64,000 nt of DNA, taken from assembly GCA_027886175.1 (NCBI GenBank), contig JAJNNQ010000077.1:930001-994000 (forward strand), given 5' to 3'. Made by a program: the position numbers and the translations under genes. Shown here piece by piece: positions 1-10,320 of this stretch. The notes under the pieces were generated by a model. The model was not told the DNA's origin. It made no database searches and saw only the letters and a program-made list of their open reading frames with translations. Source of the stretch: Phylloscopus collybita (lineage: Eukaryota; Chordata; Aves; Passeriformes; Phylloscopidae). Position 1 is the first letter of the stretch. Each line of letters opens with the position of its first letter.

Positions 1-430
1 GTTCTCTGAGCAAAGCAGGTCCCAGGTGAGTGAGGAGAAACAGGATGGGGTTGGGGGATGTGGAGCAAGGTTGTCCACACTGGGTCAGAGCTCAAGGCAC
101 AGCTTCTCTGAGCAGGCCAGACCTCCTGAGGAGGGACCCTGGGTCAATATCAATCACTGAATGCTGCAATCAGCTCTATTCTAGCAAGAAAAATACATCC
201 TTGAAAATAGGAATACATATTTCTTAGAAATACTTTGAAATATTTCTCCATAACTCTAGGAAAAAGATTTCCTAATGAACTGCAGCAGACCAGAGGGAAA
301 TCAAGGCAGAGCCATGGTTTGTCAGGATTTGATTGATCTTAATGAGCTCTGTGGTACATTTGATGCTGAGCCCTTGAACCTCAGGGCCTGAGAGGAGATT
401 GCACAAACCTTTGCAGGAGCCCAAGTCAGA
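1..430. other. non-coding DNA, no gene seen
   Basis: Only short open frames without recognisable motifs are present. The end of the stretch (from about 270) already resembles the tandem array that follows, because phrases such as 'ggagcccaagtcagaag' and 'gcattaatggg' recur there in diverged form. Confidence 0.5.
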
Positions 431-1200
431 AGAAAAACCGAAAGTGTCTTGAGGCATTAATGGGTTGCATTGAGGTCCATCCCCAACACAGGTTCCTCAT
501 GGACTCCTTGGAAGAGAGAACTGGAGGCCAGGATTGCACAAAATCCTCTCAGAAATTCAGTGTGGGAAGGAAATTCCAAAGCACCTTAAAAACTTTGAGT
601 ATCTCAAAGTATTAATGAGCCCCACTGAGTGTCAGTGCAAAGATCCCAAGGGACTCATTAAAGCAAATAATTGGAAGACAGGATCTCAAAAAAACTTCTC
701 AGAGACTCAGCGCCAGAAAAAAGTACTTTAAGAAACTTTGAGTACCTTAAAGTATTAATGAGCCCCACTGAGTGTTTTTGCTGAGGAAGAATCCCAAGGG
801 ACTTGTTAAAGTAGATAGTTGGGGGCCATGATTTCACATACTTCTCAGACTCAGTGTCCAAAAAAGTTCTTTATGAAACTTTGAGTACCCTGAAGTATTA
901 ATAAGCCCCACTGAGTGTTTTTACTGACTAAGGATCCCAAGGGACTTGTTAAAGCAGATAATTGGGGCCAGGATTGCACAATCTTTCTCACAGAATCAGA
1001 TTTAAAGAGGAAACACCAAGTACCTTCAAATAACTGAAGTACCTTGAAGCATTAATGAGCCCCAGGGAGTGTTGTTACTGACAAAGACTCTCAAGGGACT
1101 AATTACAGCAGATAATTGGAGGCCATGATTGCACAGACCTCTCAGAAACTCTAAGGCAAAAGCCAAACCCAAAGTCCTTTGAAGAACCTGCAGTGCCTGG
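431..1200. repeat. tandem array, unit about 143-155 bp
   Basis: The phrase 'aactttgagtacctt...tattaatgagccccactgag' recurs with starts near 436, 591, 734, 877 and 1032. That gives spacings of about 155, 143, 143 and 155 bp. Each unit also repeats 'aatcccaagggac', a 'ttaaagcagataattgg' phrase and a 'ccaggattgcaca' phrase. Copies differ by roughly 10-25%, so the array is old. No unit has a conserved open frame. Confidence 0.75.
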
Positions 1201-2430
1201 GAGCATTCAGGAGCCCCCCAGGGCCATTCCTGACCAGGGCTCTCCAGGGACTCCTTCCAGCACATCCTTGAGGCCACTGGGCTGTCAGGGGGATGCTGAG
1301 GGCAGGACAAGGGGCTGAGAGTGCCCAGCCTTGCTGGGGCTGTGCCAGGAGGCCCCAGGTCCTCAGGACAAAGTGTCTCCTCCCAGCCCTTGGTGGCACA
1401 GACCCTGCTGTGCCCCAGGGCACCAAGAATTGGCTTCTCTTTGTCCCCTCCTGGCATCACTGCCTGCAGTTCTCTGCTCTGTCTGGGGACTGGGGACACT
1501 TTCTCTGTTGTGTGCCTCACTGGGACCCATTAAAACTTGCAGAAACTTTGGAGTTGGATTGTGACTTGGAGTTCTTGAGAAGTTTCTTCATCTCCCTGTC
1601 AGGGACTGATGCTCAGGGCCTCAGCACAGAGCCCCAAGAGGGTCATTAAATTCCTTGTGCTTTGTCTGTGCTGCTGAGCTGGGCTGGGCTCCTGGCACAA
1701 AGGCAGCAGCTCCTGGCAACCAAGAAGAGCTTCAAAAGACATTTCTCCTGATGAGCAACTCTTTTCCCAGCCCAACAGAGCTTACTCACAGCTCACTGGA
1801 GGAGAAATCCTCACAGCATTTGGAACAGTCACTCTCTGGCTGGGGGAAGATAAGCTGCAGTTCCTGCAGGGATCTCCTGAAGCTGCCACATCCCACAGCT
1901 CTGAGGCCCTTCCAGGAGCACTCTCAGAGCTGCTGCAGGGCAGGGATGTGGCCCTGGGGCAGGGCTGGGTTTCCCTGCTGCAGCAGCCCAGGCACAGCAC
2001 AGGGCAGCTCCCTGTGCCAGGCTCTGCTGCAGGGCTGAGCAGCCGGGGCTGCAGCCAGGGCTGCCCAGGGCTGTCCTGCAGAGCAGGGTCCTGCAGCCCA
2101 GGGCTCTATGCTGGCCCAGGGACTCTGCTGCCTGCCAGGGACAGCTCTCAGCCAGCCCTGGGAGCTGCTCCCAGCGCTGGGGAGAAGCTGTGGGGGGAAG
2201 GAGGCACCCTGAGCAGAGCAGGTGCTGCTGCTGAGAGGTGCTGTGTGGGGCAGGGCTGCTCTCAGCTCCACACCAGTTTGGGCACAGCTCTGGAGGACAC
2301 TTCCCAAAAGAAGGTGAGCCTGGGATTGCTGTAAAGATCAGGAGCTTTCTTGAGAGTGTTTTCAATTTCCTGCTTGGAGAAGGATGGGAGAGTTGGGGTG
2401 ATGACAAAAGGATTTTTGCTTTTTATACAT
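1201..2430 (+). repeat. dispersed duplicate of the block A tail and block D
   Basis: About 1430-1610 carries the recurring module with 'gacccattaaaact' and 'cttgagaagtttc' that also ends block A near 18.3 and 22.3 kb. About 1610-2430 is a diverged copy of the GC-rich DNA at 22.33-23.0 kb, sharing 'ccttgtgctttgtctgtgct', 'caagaagagcttcaaaa' and several glutamine/leucine-like CAG/CTG-rich phrases. Open frames occur on both strands because the DNA is GC-rich, and I see no known domain. Confidence 0.6.
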
Positions 2431-2439
2431 TTTTCATAT

Positions 2440-2645
2440 ATTCATTGCTCTGTTAACTGCTATTATATAGTTATAAAACTATAATCTTTAATTTACTCTA
2501 TTTAACTACCATTGCATAAACTTAGTATAGTATACATATACTTATATACTATAGTGTATATTGTATAGCATACATGTATATACTTATATACTTATAATAT
2601 ACATATACTTATTAATGTATAGTTCTTAATTAATTCCAGCACGTT
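2440..2645. repeat. AT-rich low-complexity tract
   Basis: Irregular TATA/TACTTATA repeats such as 'tatatacttatatactata' run for about 200 bp. No promoter function can be argued from this alone. Confidence 0.8.
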
Positions 2646-3048
2646 TCCTACCCGTTCTTTTAAGTTTTAGAACAATAAGCTGATCTTCTAAATACATTCC
2701 TGAACTACTGTGTAATCTTATTATCAGAAAGAGGACCTACAAGAAGAACATTTTGTTTTTGACCCAGAGTGTTAGCAGTCATAAAAAAAAGTGGGGCAAA
2801 GAAACCCTTCAACCAACTCCAAGGAACTGACCCAAAGGTGTGTAACTGGGGCCACTGAATCTCCTATTGGATGTTCTTGTTAAATATCCTAATTAATCAA
2901 CCTCAATAAATTGTTGAAATCAGGGGCCGGGTGTGCCCCATCCCCACTGGGACACCTGGAAACTTCCAATAAAGGTCTGGTTTTTTTTTTTACTTTTCTA
3001 ACTCTGTTAAAAAGGGGGTTTTTTCTCTTTTGATTACGGGCAACAGGA
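2646..3048 (+). mobile_element. possible solo retroviral LTR
   Basis: An AATAAA signal (2968-2973) is followed by a T-rich tract. The stretch closes with 'acgggcaaca', the same kind of CA-ended terminus as the LTRs ending at 48531 and 53538. The phrase 'acttttctaact' is shared with the LTR-like insertion at 31.3-31.97 kb. The 5' boundary and target-site duplication were not identified, so this is an inference from 3'-end features. Confidence 0.35.
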
Positions 3049-4662
3049 GGATGAAAGAAGCAGAACAGGAATTGCAATCACAGAAACCCAGAACATTCTG
3101 AGTTGAAAGGGACACACAGGATCACCAAAGGAATGTTTGAACATTTACAGAGACTCCAGAACTGTAACTTTGGGTGGTCAGTCTCTCTGCTGGGAGGCTC
3201 CTCAAGGGCCTTCAGCCCCTCCTCAGCCCTGGACAGCAGCAGCAGCAGCATCACCTTTGCAGGGCCCAGCAGGGCTCTCCTGAGCTGCCCTTGCCCAGCT
3301 GCAGACAGAGCCTGCCCCAGCCAGGGCCCTGCAGACAGGCAGGTTTCTGTAGGGCCGGGCCCAGGGCACAGAGGCTGGGATGGGCTCTGTCAGCGCTGGC
3401 AGGGACAAGGCTCCTCTCAGCAGGGAAATGTCCAGGCCCAGGGAGATGCTGAGGGAAGGAGAGGGGGCTGAAGAGAGCAGTGCTGGGGGCAGGAGGGCAC
3501 TGTGGGTGTGTGGGAGGTGCCGTGCACAGCTGGGCACGGGAACACTGTCCTGAGTGCCCGGCTGTCTCTGCCCTGCCCTCCCAGGCACAGCCCCACCACA
3601 TCTTTTCTTGGTTCTGCACTGCCCTGATATTGTCCCTGTCATCTGGTGCTCTCAGGGAGGCTCTGGCATTTGCAGCAGCTGAGTAAGGCACTGCCCTTGG
3701 CATTGCTGCCAGGCAGCTGTGGCCATGGCCATGGGGTGTCCAAGCTTCCCTGGGACCTGTGGGGCTGTGGGCAGAGCAGTCCATGGGAAAGGGGAATGGG
3801 CTGAGCCCCCTCCCTGAGATCCCATCATGGGCACACCCAGGGATTTCCTTGCTGTGTCCTTGCAAGCTCTGAGCTGCCCTCCTGGCTGCAAATCTGTGCC
3901 AGAGCCCCTTGGAGTTCCCTGAATGTGCCCCGGGGAAGTGCAGAGATGCCAGAGCTGAGGAAATGCTGCTGGGTTTGCCAAGGGAGCCGTCAGTGTCCTT
4001 GGCAGAAGGGGGTGCTGAGACCTTGCCCAGAGCCCTTTGGAGCAGGGGAGACATTCAGGGATCCCTCTGCTCTGGGCAGGGTCTGGTTTATCCCAGGGTG
4101 ACACGGGAGTGTGACTGCTCTGATTGCAGCCAAAGCTGCAAACCCAGGGCAGTTGGGAACAAGCACATCCAGCCCCTCCCCTTGCCCAAGGCACTGGGAA
4201 TCCTTTGCCTCTCACATCTCTCAGTGGCAAACCCTGAATGCAGCAGAAATGCTGGGGATTTCTGACCTCAGAGAACCAGGAATGATGTGTGGGCAGGAAA
4301 ATAATGGATAAAATTCCTTCCTTCTGTCCATGTCCTTTAGAAGTGGGGTGCAGATGGCAGCAAGCCTGTCTGCATGAGGAGAGATTCCCCTGACAAATCC
4401 TGAATATCCAACCTTGTCCCTCTGCCACATGGCCACAAATCCAGGGCAGCAGGGCAGGTCTAGTTACTCCTGGCACTCTCAGACAGCACAACTGGAGGTC
4501 AGGCAGGGACCTGGGTGAAGGTTTTCCCAGAGCAGGGACAAGGGTGGGGGAGTCACAGTGGGACAGTCTACAGGGAATGGTCCAGGTTTGGCTCAAAGCA
4601 GCCTCTGCTGACTTGTCCCTGTCCTTTCTCCATGAACAGGTGCCCATGTGCAGCCAGAGCAA
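3049..4662. other. GC-rich upstream DNA of OR gene 1, no gene
   Basis: No recognisable protein is encoded. A short CAG run lies near 3234-3250. About 3.9-4.2 kb is a diverged relative of the block D end at about 24.0-24.2 kb. A pyrimidine tract with an AG near 4639 ('tttctccatgaacag') could be the acceptor of the OR coding exon. The last ~250 bp do not resemble the DNA upstream of OR genes 2 and 3. Confidence 0.45.
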
Positions 4663-5595
4663 ATGTCCAACAGCAGCTCCATCAGCCACTTCCTCCTGCT
4701 GGCATTGGCAGACAGGCGGCAGCTGCAGCTCCTGCACTTCTGCCTCTTCCTGGGCATCTCCCTGGCTGCCCTCCTGGGCAACGGCCTCATCATCAGCGCC
4801 GTAGCCTGCGGCCACCACCTGCACAGCCCCATGTTCTTCTTCCTGCTCAACCTGGCCCTCACTGACCTGGGCTGCATCCTCACCACTGTCCCCAAAGCCA
4901 TGCACAATTCCCTCTGGGACACCAGGAACATCTCCTACACAGGATGTGCTGCACAGGTCTTTCTAATTTTTTTCTTCCTTGGAGCAGAGCTTGCGCTCCT
5001 GACCATCATGTGCTACGACCGCTACGTGTCCATCTGCAAACCCCTGCACTACAGGACCCTCCTGGGCAGCAGAGCTTGTGCCCACATGGCAGCAGCTGCC
5101 TGGGCCAGTGCCTTTCTCACTGCTCTACTGCACACAGCCAATACATTTTCCCTGCCCCTGTGCCATGGCAATGCCCTGGGCCAGTTCTTCTGTGAACTCC
5201 CACACATCCTCAAGCTCTCCTGCTCACACTACATCGTCAGGGAAATGGGGCTACTTGCTGTTAGTGCCTCTTTATCATTTGGCTGTTTTGTGTTCATTGT
5301 TTTCTCCTATGTGCAGATCTTCAGGGTTGTGCTGAGGATCCCCTCTGAGCAGGGACGGCACAAAGCCTTTTCCACCTGCCTCCCTCACCTGGCTGTTGTC
5401 TCTCTGTTCCTCAGCACTGGCGCATTTGCCAACTTGAAGCCCCCCTCCATCTCCTCCCCATCCCTGGATCTGGCCCTGTCAGTTCTGTACTCAGTGGTGC
5501 CTCCAGCCCTGAACCCCCTCATCTACAGCCTGAGGAACCAGGAGCTCAGGGCTGCAGTGTGGAGGGTGATGACTGGATGCTTTCAGAAACACTGA
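4663..5595 (+). CDS. olfactory receptor, family 14-like (OR gene 1)
   Basis: This is an intact 310-residue odorant-receptor GPCR on one coding exon, expected in the ciliary membrane of olfactory neurons where it would couple to the olfactory G protein. Visible hallmarks, in order: an N-glycosylation sequon (NSS, residues 3-5); GN at 39-40 in TM1; LHSPMF near 53-58; the TM3-end motif MCYDRYVSIC near 116-125; extracellular-loop cysteines; KAFSTC near 234-239; and NPLIYSLRN near 284-292. The chosen start matches the start of the paralogue at 24600; an in-frame ATG five codons earlier (4648) is possible. By hand count it differs from OR gene 2 at about 44 of 310 residues, yet the first 70 or so residues are identical. 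Most differences fall in TM3, the second extracellular loop and TM5. The family-14 (avian gamma-c) assignment is by overall resemblance; the ligand is unknown. Confidence 0.95.
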   Translation: MSNSSSISHFLLLALADRRQLQLLHFCLFLGISLAALLGNGLIISAVACGHHLHSPMFFFLLNLALTDLGCILTTVPKAMHNSLWDTRNISYTGCAAQVFLIFFFLGAELALLTIMCYDRYVSICKPLHYRTLLGSRACAHMAAAAWASAFLTALLHTANTFSLPLCHGNALGQFFCELPHILKLSCSHYIVREMGLLAVSASLSFGCFVFIVFSYVQIFRVVLRIPSEQGRHKAFSTCLPHLAVVSLFLSTGAFANLKPPSISSPSLDLALSVLYSVVPPALNPLIYSLRNQELRAAVWRVMTGCFQKH

Positions 5596-5625
5596 ACTGC
5601 TGGCCAATTTCTCAAAATCACTTTC

Positions 5626-5631
5626 AATAAA
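5626..5631 (+). promoter_or_regulatory. poly(A) signal of OR gene 1
   Basis: AATAAA lies 31 bp after the stop codon. The equivalent signal follows OR genes 2 and 3. Confidence 0.6.
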
Positions 5632-5739
5632 AGCCATTTTTGCTACTTCTTGTTAGTTTCATTTTGGAAATTGTTTTACTTTGGCTTATTGTTTCAATAT
5701 GACCCACAAAGAAATGTCCTTGTTTACGCCAGTTCCCAT

Positions 5740-7185
5740 TTTGTCTCTCTCCATCTTCCCTGTGGCTACAGACTCTGTCAGTGCAGGGGCTGCACACTTG
5801 GTGGCTTTAAAGGAACTCAAGGATCTCCCAGCCAAGTTTTCTGCAGAGATGCCCCTTTGGTTCCCTTCTCTCCAGCTGCAGCAGCAATGTCTGTGTGCAG
5901 AGCTGGGGGCAGATCAGTGCTGGCACAGCAGCTGTGGCCAGCAGCAGCAGCAGCACTTGGTGCTGCCAGTGCTGCTGCCGTGGCCCTGCCCCGCTGCCCT
6001 CCTGGCCCTGCTGTTGCTGTAGGGCCTGAGTGCTCTCGGGGCCGGGCACAGGGCTGGGGGTGGCAGTGCCGGGGCTGCAGCAGGGACAGGCCATGGGCAC
6101 TGCTGGCACAGCAGCAGTGCTGAGGCCTCAGGCCAGGGCCTGGGGGCTGCAGGCTCCTTGCCCAGGCTCTCTCCAGAACACATTGCCCAGGCCAAGGCTG
6201 AGCAGAGAAAAGCCCCGGCAGCAGCCCCAGGCTGGCCGTGGGCAGGCTGGGGGCAAACAGCACGGCTGGGGCTCTGCAAGGGCCCTGGGCAAGCACACGG
6301 CAAGGAGCAGCAGAGCAGGGCCTGATCCATCCCCACTGCGCTGGACACCCCAGGCCAGCGGCCCACAGCCTCCTCATGCACCTGCCAACAACATCCCCCC
6401 TCTGCAGCCCTGGCCTCTCCCCCAGCTCACACAGCTGCTGCAGCCTTGCAGGCACAGCCACGGCAGCACTGCCTCAGGAGCCCCTGTTTGCCCTGCCCAG
6501 AGCAGGCCTGAGCACCCCCATGGGCTTGGTGTGGGGAGATGAAGCTGAGGGAGCACAAATGTCAGCAGGGCCTGGGGCCAGGAAGGGCTGGGCCACAGCA
6601 GGGAAACTCCTCAGGTTTGTGGTGGCCTCTGAAGTCAGAGCCAGAAAGTTTGTTCCCATCAGCTGTGAGTTTGCTGTGCCACTGCAGACGTTGTTGCTCA
6701 GAGCCAGGGCTGCCTGGCAGCCACACCCAAACTGCCCTGACCATTGCCTTTGCGTCACCTTGGCTTGTTTTACTCTTCCCTGGTACAAAATTCTTCCTAC
6801 TGCCCACCCCTGTTCTCTCCCCTGCAAACAGCCTGTCCCTGGTTGTCCTTTCCTCTCTGGCCCCACTCCCCATTTCAGTTCCTGAGCTGGTACTATGGGA
6901 ATATCCCTTGGGGAGCAGGATCATCCTCCAAGTGCTTCAGCAATTGTCTGCAGGCTCCTGCAGAGCCTGGTGCTGCTCCCTTGCCAGAGGCACCCCAGGC
7001 CAGGGGGGCACATCTGGGCTGCTGTGTCTGCCTGTGGGGCTCCCTGTTGTGGGCAATGAGGAGGAGCTGCAGGGGCTCTGCAGGACTGACAGGATGGGCT
7101 TTGGGGCTGTGAGGAGAAGCTGAGGCACCTGGGCTGCTGCACCTTCTCCAGAGGTGGCCCAGGGCTCATCCTGCAACTGCTGCAA
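5740..7185 (+). repeat. duplicated GC-rich block E, copy 1
   Basis: This block matches 25740-27145 in the same orientation. In a 430-bp stretch from about 5820 I count roughly four differences, about 99% identity, although the adjoining OR genes differ far more. It is rich in CAG/CTG-type trinucleotides, so long open frames appear on both strands, but none has a recognisable domain. I regard it as non-coding. Confidence 0.75.
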
Positions 7186-7817
7186 GGGTGGTTTCAGAGA
7201 ATCCCAGAATCAGCAAGGTGGATAAAGACCTTAGACATCATCAAGTCCAGCCTGTGCCCTGACACCACCTTGTCTCCCCTGAGCCTCCTCTTCTCCAGGA
7301 TAAACAACCCCAGCTCCCTCAGCCTCTCCTCACAGGACTTGTGCTCCTGAGCCCTCACCAGCCTTGTTGCCCTTCTCTGGACACGCTCCAGTCCCTCCAT
7401 GTCCTTCCTCAATTGGGGGCCCAGAATTGGATACAGCACTCGAGGTGCTGCCCAACCACTGCTTAGCACAGGGGAAGAATCCCTGCCCTGCTCCTGCTGG
7501 CCACACCATTCCTGATCCAGGCCAGGAGCCATTGGACTTCTTGGCCACCTGGGCACACTGCTGCCTGATGTCCAGCCTGCTGTTCATCAGTCCCTGCAGG
7601 TCCCTTTCTGCCTGGCTGCTGTCCAGCCACTCCATCCCCAGCCTGTAGCACTGCAGGGGTTGTTGTGGCCAAAGTGCAGGACCCAGCCCTTGGTCTTGTT
7701 CAACCTGACAATTTTGGATTTGTTCCCTGGATCCAGCCTGTCCAGGTCCTTCTGCAGAGCCCTTCCATGCTCCCATAGTTTGACAATCACACCCAGCTTG
7801 GTGTCATCTGCAAAGAT
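7186..7817 (-). mobile_element. CR1 LINE fragment (ORF2 reverse transcriptase to 3' end)
   Basis: Read on the minus strand, the fragment starts at the reverse-transcriptase catalytic motif FADDTK (about 7793-7815). It continues through recognisable CR1 phrases ([41 protein letters not shown]) to the 3' end. Frameshifts separate these pieces, so it is dead. Its upstream end stops abruptly at the 37-bp minisatellite. Confidence 0.85.
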
Positions 7818-8705
7818 GTCCTTGGTTCCATGGTGCCCCTCAGTTTCACAGTGGCCTCTTGGTTACATGAGCCCCTGTGCTCTCACACTGGTCTCCATGG
7901 TTCCACGAGACCCTGCAGGCAGAGTAACAGTGGAGACTCCTTGGTTCCATGGGGCTTCCCAGTTTCACAATGTTCACCTTGGTGCTGCAGTTTCACTTAG
8001 GTCTCTTAGTTCCATGGGGCCCCAGGGTGTCACAATGGCCCCATGGTTACATCAGGTCCCACACTGTCACAATGGTCTCTGGTCCCACAAGTCCCCTCAG
8101 TGTCACAAAGGAATCCTTATTTCCATGAGAATGACAAAGCTCTTTTAGATTCCTTGAGGCCCCATGGTGTCACTCACAGTGGCCCCTTGGCTGCATGAGG
8201 CCACTGTGTTGTACAGAATGCCAAAATAGTCTCCTTGGTGGTGCAGTGTCACAGAGGAGCCCTGGTCACACAAGATCTGCAGTGTCACAAAGGCCCCTTG
8301 GTTCCACCACAGTGTCACAGTTTTTCCCTCAGTTCCATGAGTCCCTGCAGTGTAACAGTGGCCCCCTGATTACACAAGGCCCTGCAGTGTCAGAACGGCT
8401 CCATGGTTCCACTGGGCCCTGGAGTCTCACAATGGTCTCTACACAGTTCATGGTCTCTCTCTCTCAGTTTTGCAGTGTCAAAATGGTGAAACCCGTGTGT
8501 TACACAAGGCCCTGCAGGGTCACAATGGCCTCTGTGGTTCCACGAGGACCCAGAGTGGCACAGTGCACTCCCTGGTTCCATTTGCCCCTCAGTATCACAA
8601 TGGACTCTTGGTTCTGTGGGATTGCACAGTGTCACTGTGGTCCTCTTAGTGCCACCAGGCCCCACAGTGTCACAATGGCCCCTTGCTTCCCCAGAGTGTC
8701 CCAAG
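7818..8705 (+). repeat. 37-bp minisatellite array TR1
   Basis: Diverged units carry 'ccttggttccatgaggcc' and 'gtgtcacaatgg'. This is the same unit as in the ten other arrays of this window, here in plus orientation, defined by 'ttggttccatgagg'. Confidence 0.85.
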
Positions 8706-9563
8706 CATCACAGAATGACAGAATCAGATGGGTTGGAAAAGACCTTGGAGATCAAAAAGTCCAACCAATGCCCCAATACCACCTTATCACCCAGACCTGC
8801 CACTGGAGAGGGACAGTGACTCTGCCACCTTCCCCCTGGCCAGCCCATTCCAATTCCCAATCCCCTTTTTGTGAAGAACTTCTTCCTATTTTCCAGCCTA
8901 AACCTCCCCTGGTGCAGCCTAAGGCTGTGTCTTCTTGTCCTGCCCTCCAGCAGATCCACACTCACACCCAGCTTGGTCTCAGCTGCAATTTGTTCATGGT
9001 AGACTCGATGCCCTCACCCAGATCATCAGTGAAGATGTTAAACAGGACTGGGCCCAACACACATCCCTGGGGGACACCACCAGTGACTGGGCACCAGCTG
9101 GATGCAGCAGCATCCCCAGCACTCTCTGGGCCCAGCCCCCAGCCAGTTCTTCATTCTCCCAGCAAAGAGGGAACCTGCCCAAGCCAGGGGCTGCAGCTTT
9201 TCCAGGGAATGCTGTGGCTCACGGTGTCAGAGGCTTTGCTGAAGTCCAGGTAGACACATCCAGAGCCTTTCCTAAATCCATCAGGCAGGTCACCTGGGTA
9301 TAACAGATCACATTGGTCAGGCAGGACCTGCCCCTCCTAAACCCATGCTGGCTGGGTCTGATCCCTCAGCCATGCTGTGGGTGCCCTGTGATGGCACTCA
9401 AGGTGATCTGTTCCATCACCTGGCCAGGAACCCAGGACAGGCTGACAGGCCTGGAGTTCCCCAGATCCTCCTTCCAGCCCTTCTTGGGGATGGGCTCACA
9501 TTGGCACCTCCAGTCTTCTGGGGCCTCCCTGGTGAGCCAGGACTGATGAGAAATGATGGAGAG
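8706..9563 (-). mobile_element. CR1 LINE fragment, rearranged
   Basis: The stretch begins with the typical CR1 3'-region phrase 'ggttggaaaagaccttgga' and runs into antisense ORF2-type sequence including 'ggacaccaccagtgac', 'gctgaagtccaggtagac' and 'ctgttccatcacctggcc'. An internal jump near 8941 suggests a deletion or two joined copies. It ends where the retroviral LTR begins. Confidence 0.75.
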
Positions 9564-10230
9564 TGTCCTGGGTTGTGGAGCTGGGTTTTGTGTATTCTAT
9601 TTACATCTGTTTTGGGGCCTGATGACCCACCTTGGTCATTGTTACCTTCCCCAGCCTGTGCGGTGCATTTGCATTTCTATACATCTCATGCCCTGGCGGT
9701 GGGGGGTGGGGGGGAGGGGAGGTGGCCGGGAGTCGTCGGTGCTGCTCTGCTGCAGGAGCTGGGTGCTCGGCGCTTCCTTCGCTGCGGTGTGGCAAGATCT
9801 TCGTCTCCTGTGCTCGCCATTCCTGCCTCCCTCCTTGCCGCCCCTGAACCGGTTTTCTTCGCAGAATCATCTCTGCTCCAACAGGATCACGTCTGCCACT
9901 CCAGAAGTGTTTGGACTGTTTACGTTTGGACTGTTTTTTTTCAACATCCTGAATCACAGGGTCAGATTGAAACTCTGACTCTGTCAGGGTTTTCTTCCAA
10001 AATTATTGTTTATTTGTTTATTTGTTTGTTTGGTTGGGTGGTTTTGTTTCCTATCATATTTGTATTGTTAATATCTCCTAGTAAAGAACTGTTATTCCTA
10101 TTCCCAACATCTTTGCCTGAGAGCCCTTGATTGCAAAATTATAATTTGTCGGGGTGTGAGGGGTTGGTATTCTCCATCCTAGGGGAACCTCAGTTTCCCT
10201 GGCAGATACCTGTCTTTCCAAACCAAGACA
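9564..10230 (+). repeat. 5' LTR of the ERV-L-like provirus
   Basis: The LTR begins TGTCCTGGG and ends CCAAGACA. It contains a G-rich tract near 9700-9725, a CpG-containing core near 9765-9785, and an AGTAAA variant poly(A) signal near 10080. It is about 667 bp long and aligns end to end with 15344-16012. Confidence 0.92.
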
Positions 10231-10235
10231 GATTT

Positions 10236-10254
10236 TGGCGCCCAAGGGTGGGGC
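10236..10254 (+). other. primer binding site, tRNA-Lys type
   Basis: Five bases after the LTR comes 'tggcgcccaagggtggggc'. Its first ten bases match the tRNA-Lys class of retroviral primer sites, and the remainder fits the Lys-1,2 type with about one extra base. Confidence 0.75.
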
Positions 10255-10320
10255 ACGAGGGCATTGAGAGAGAGGAATAACAGTTCTTGCGTATTAGATA
10301 AAAGCCCACTGGCCAGAATA

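Noticed and set aside
5807..6542. Long frames on both strands of GC-rich block E
   Set aside because: GC-rich DNA with few stops gives overlapping frames in most phases; no known domain is seen, and the match between copies covers the whole block rather than one reading frame.
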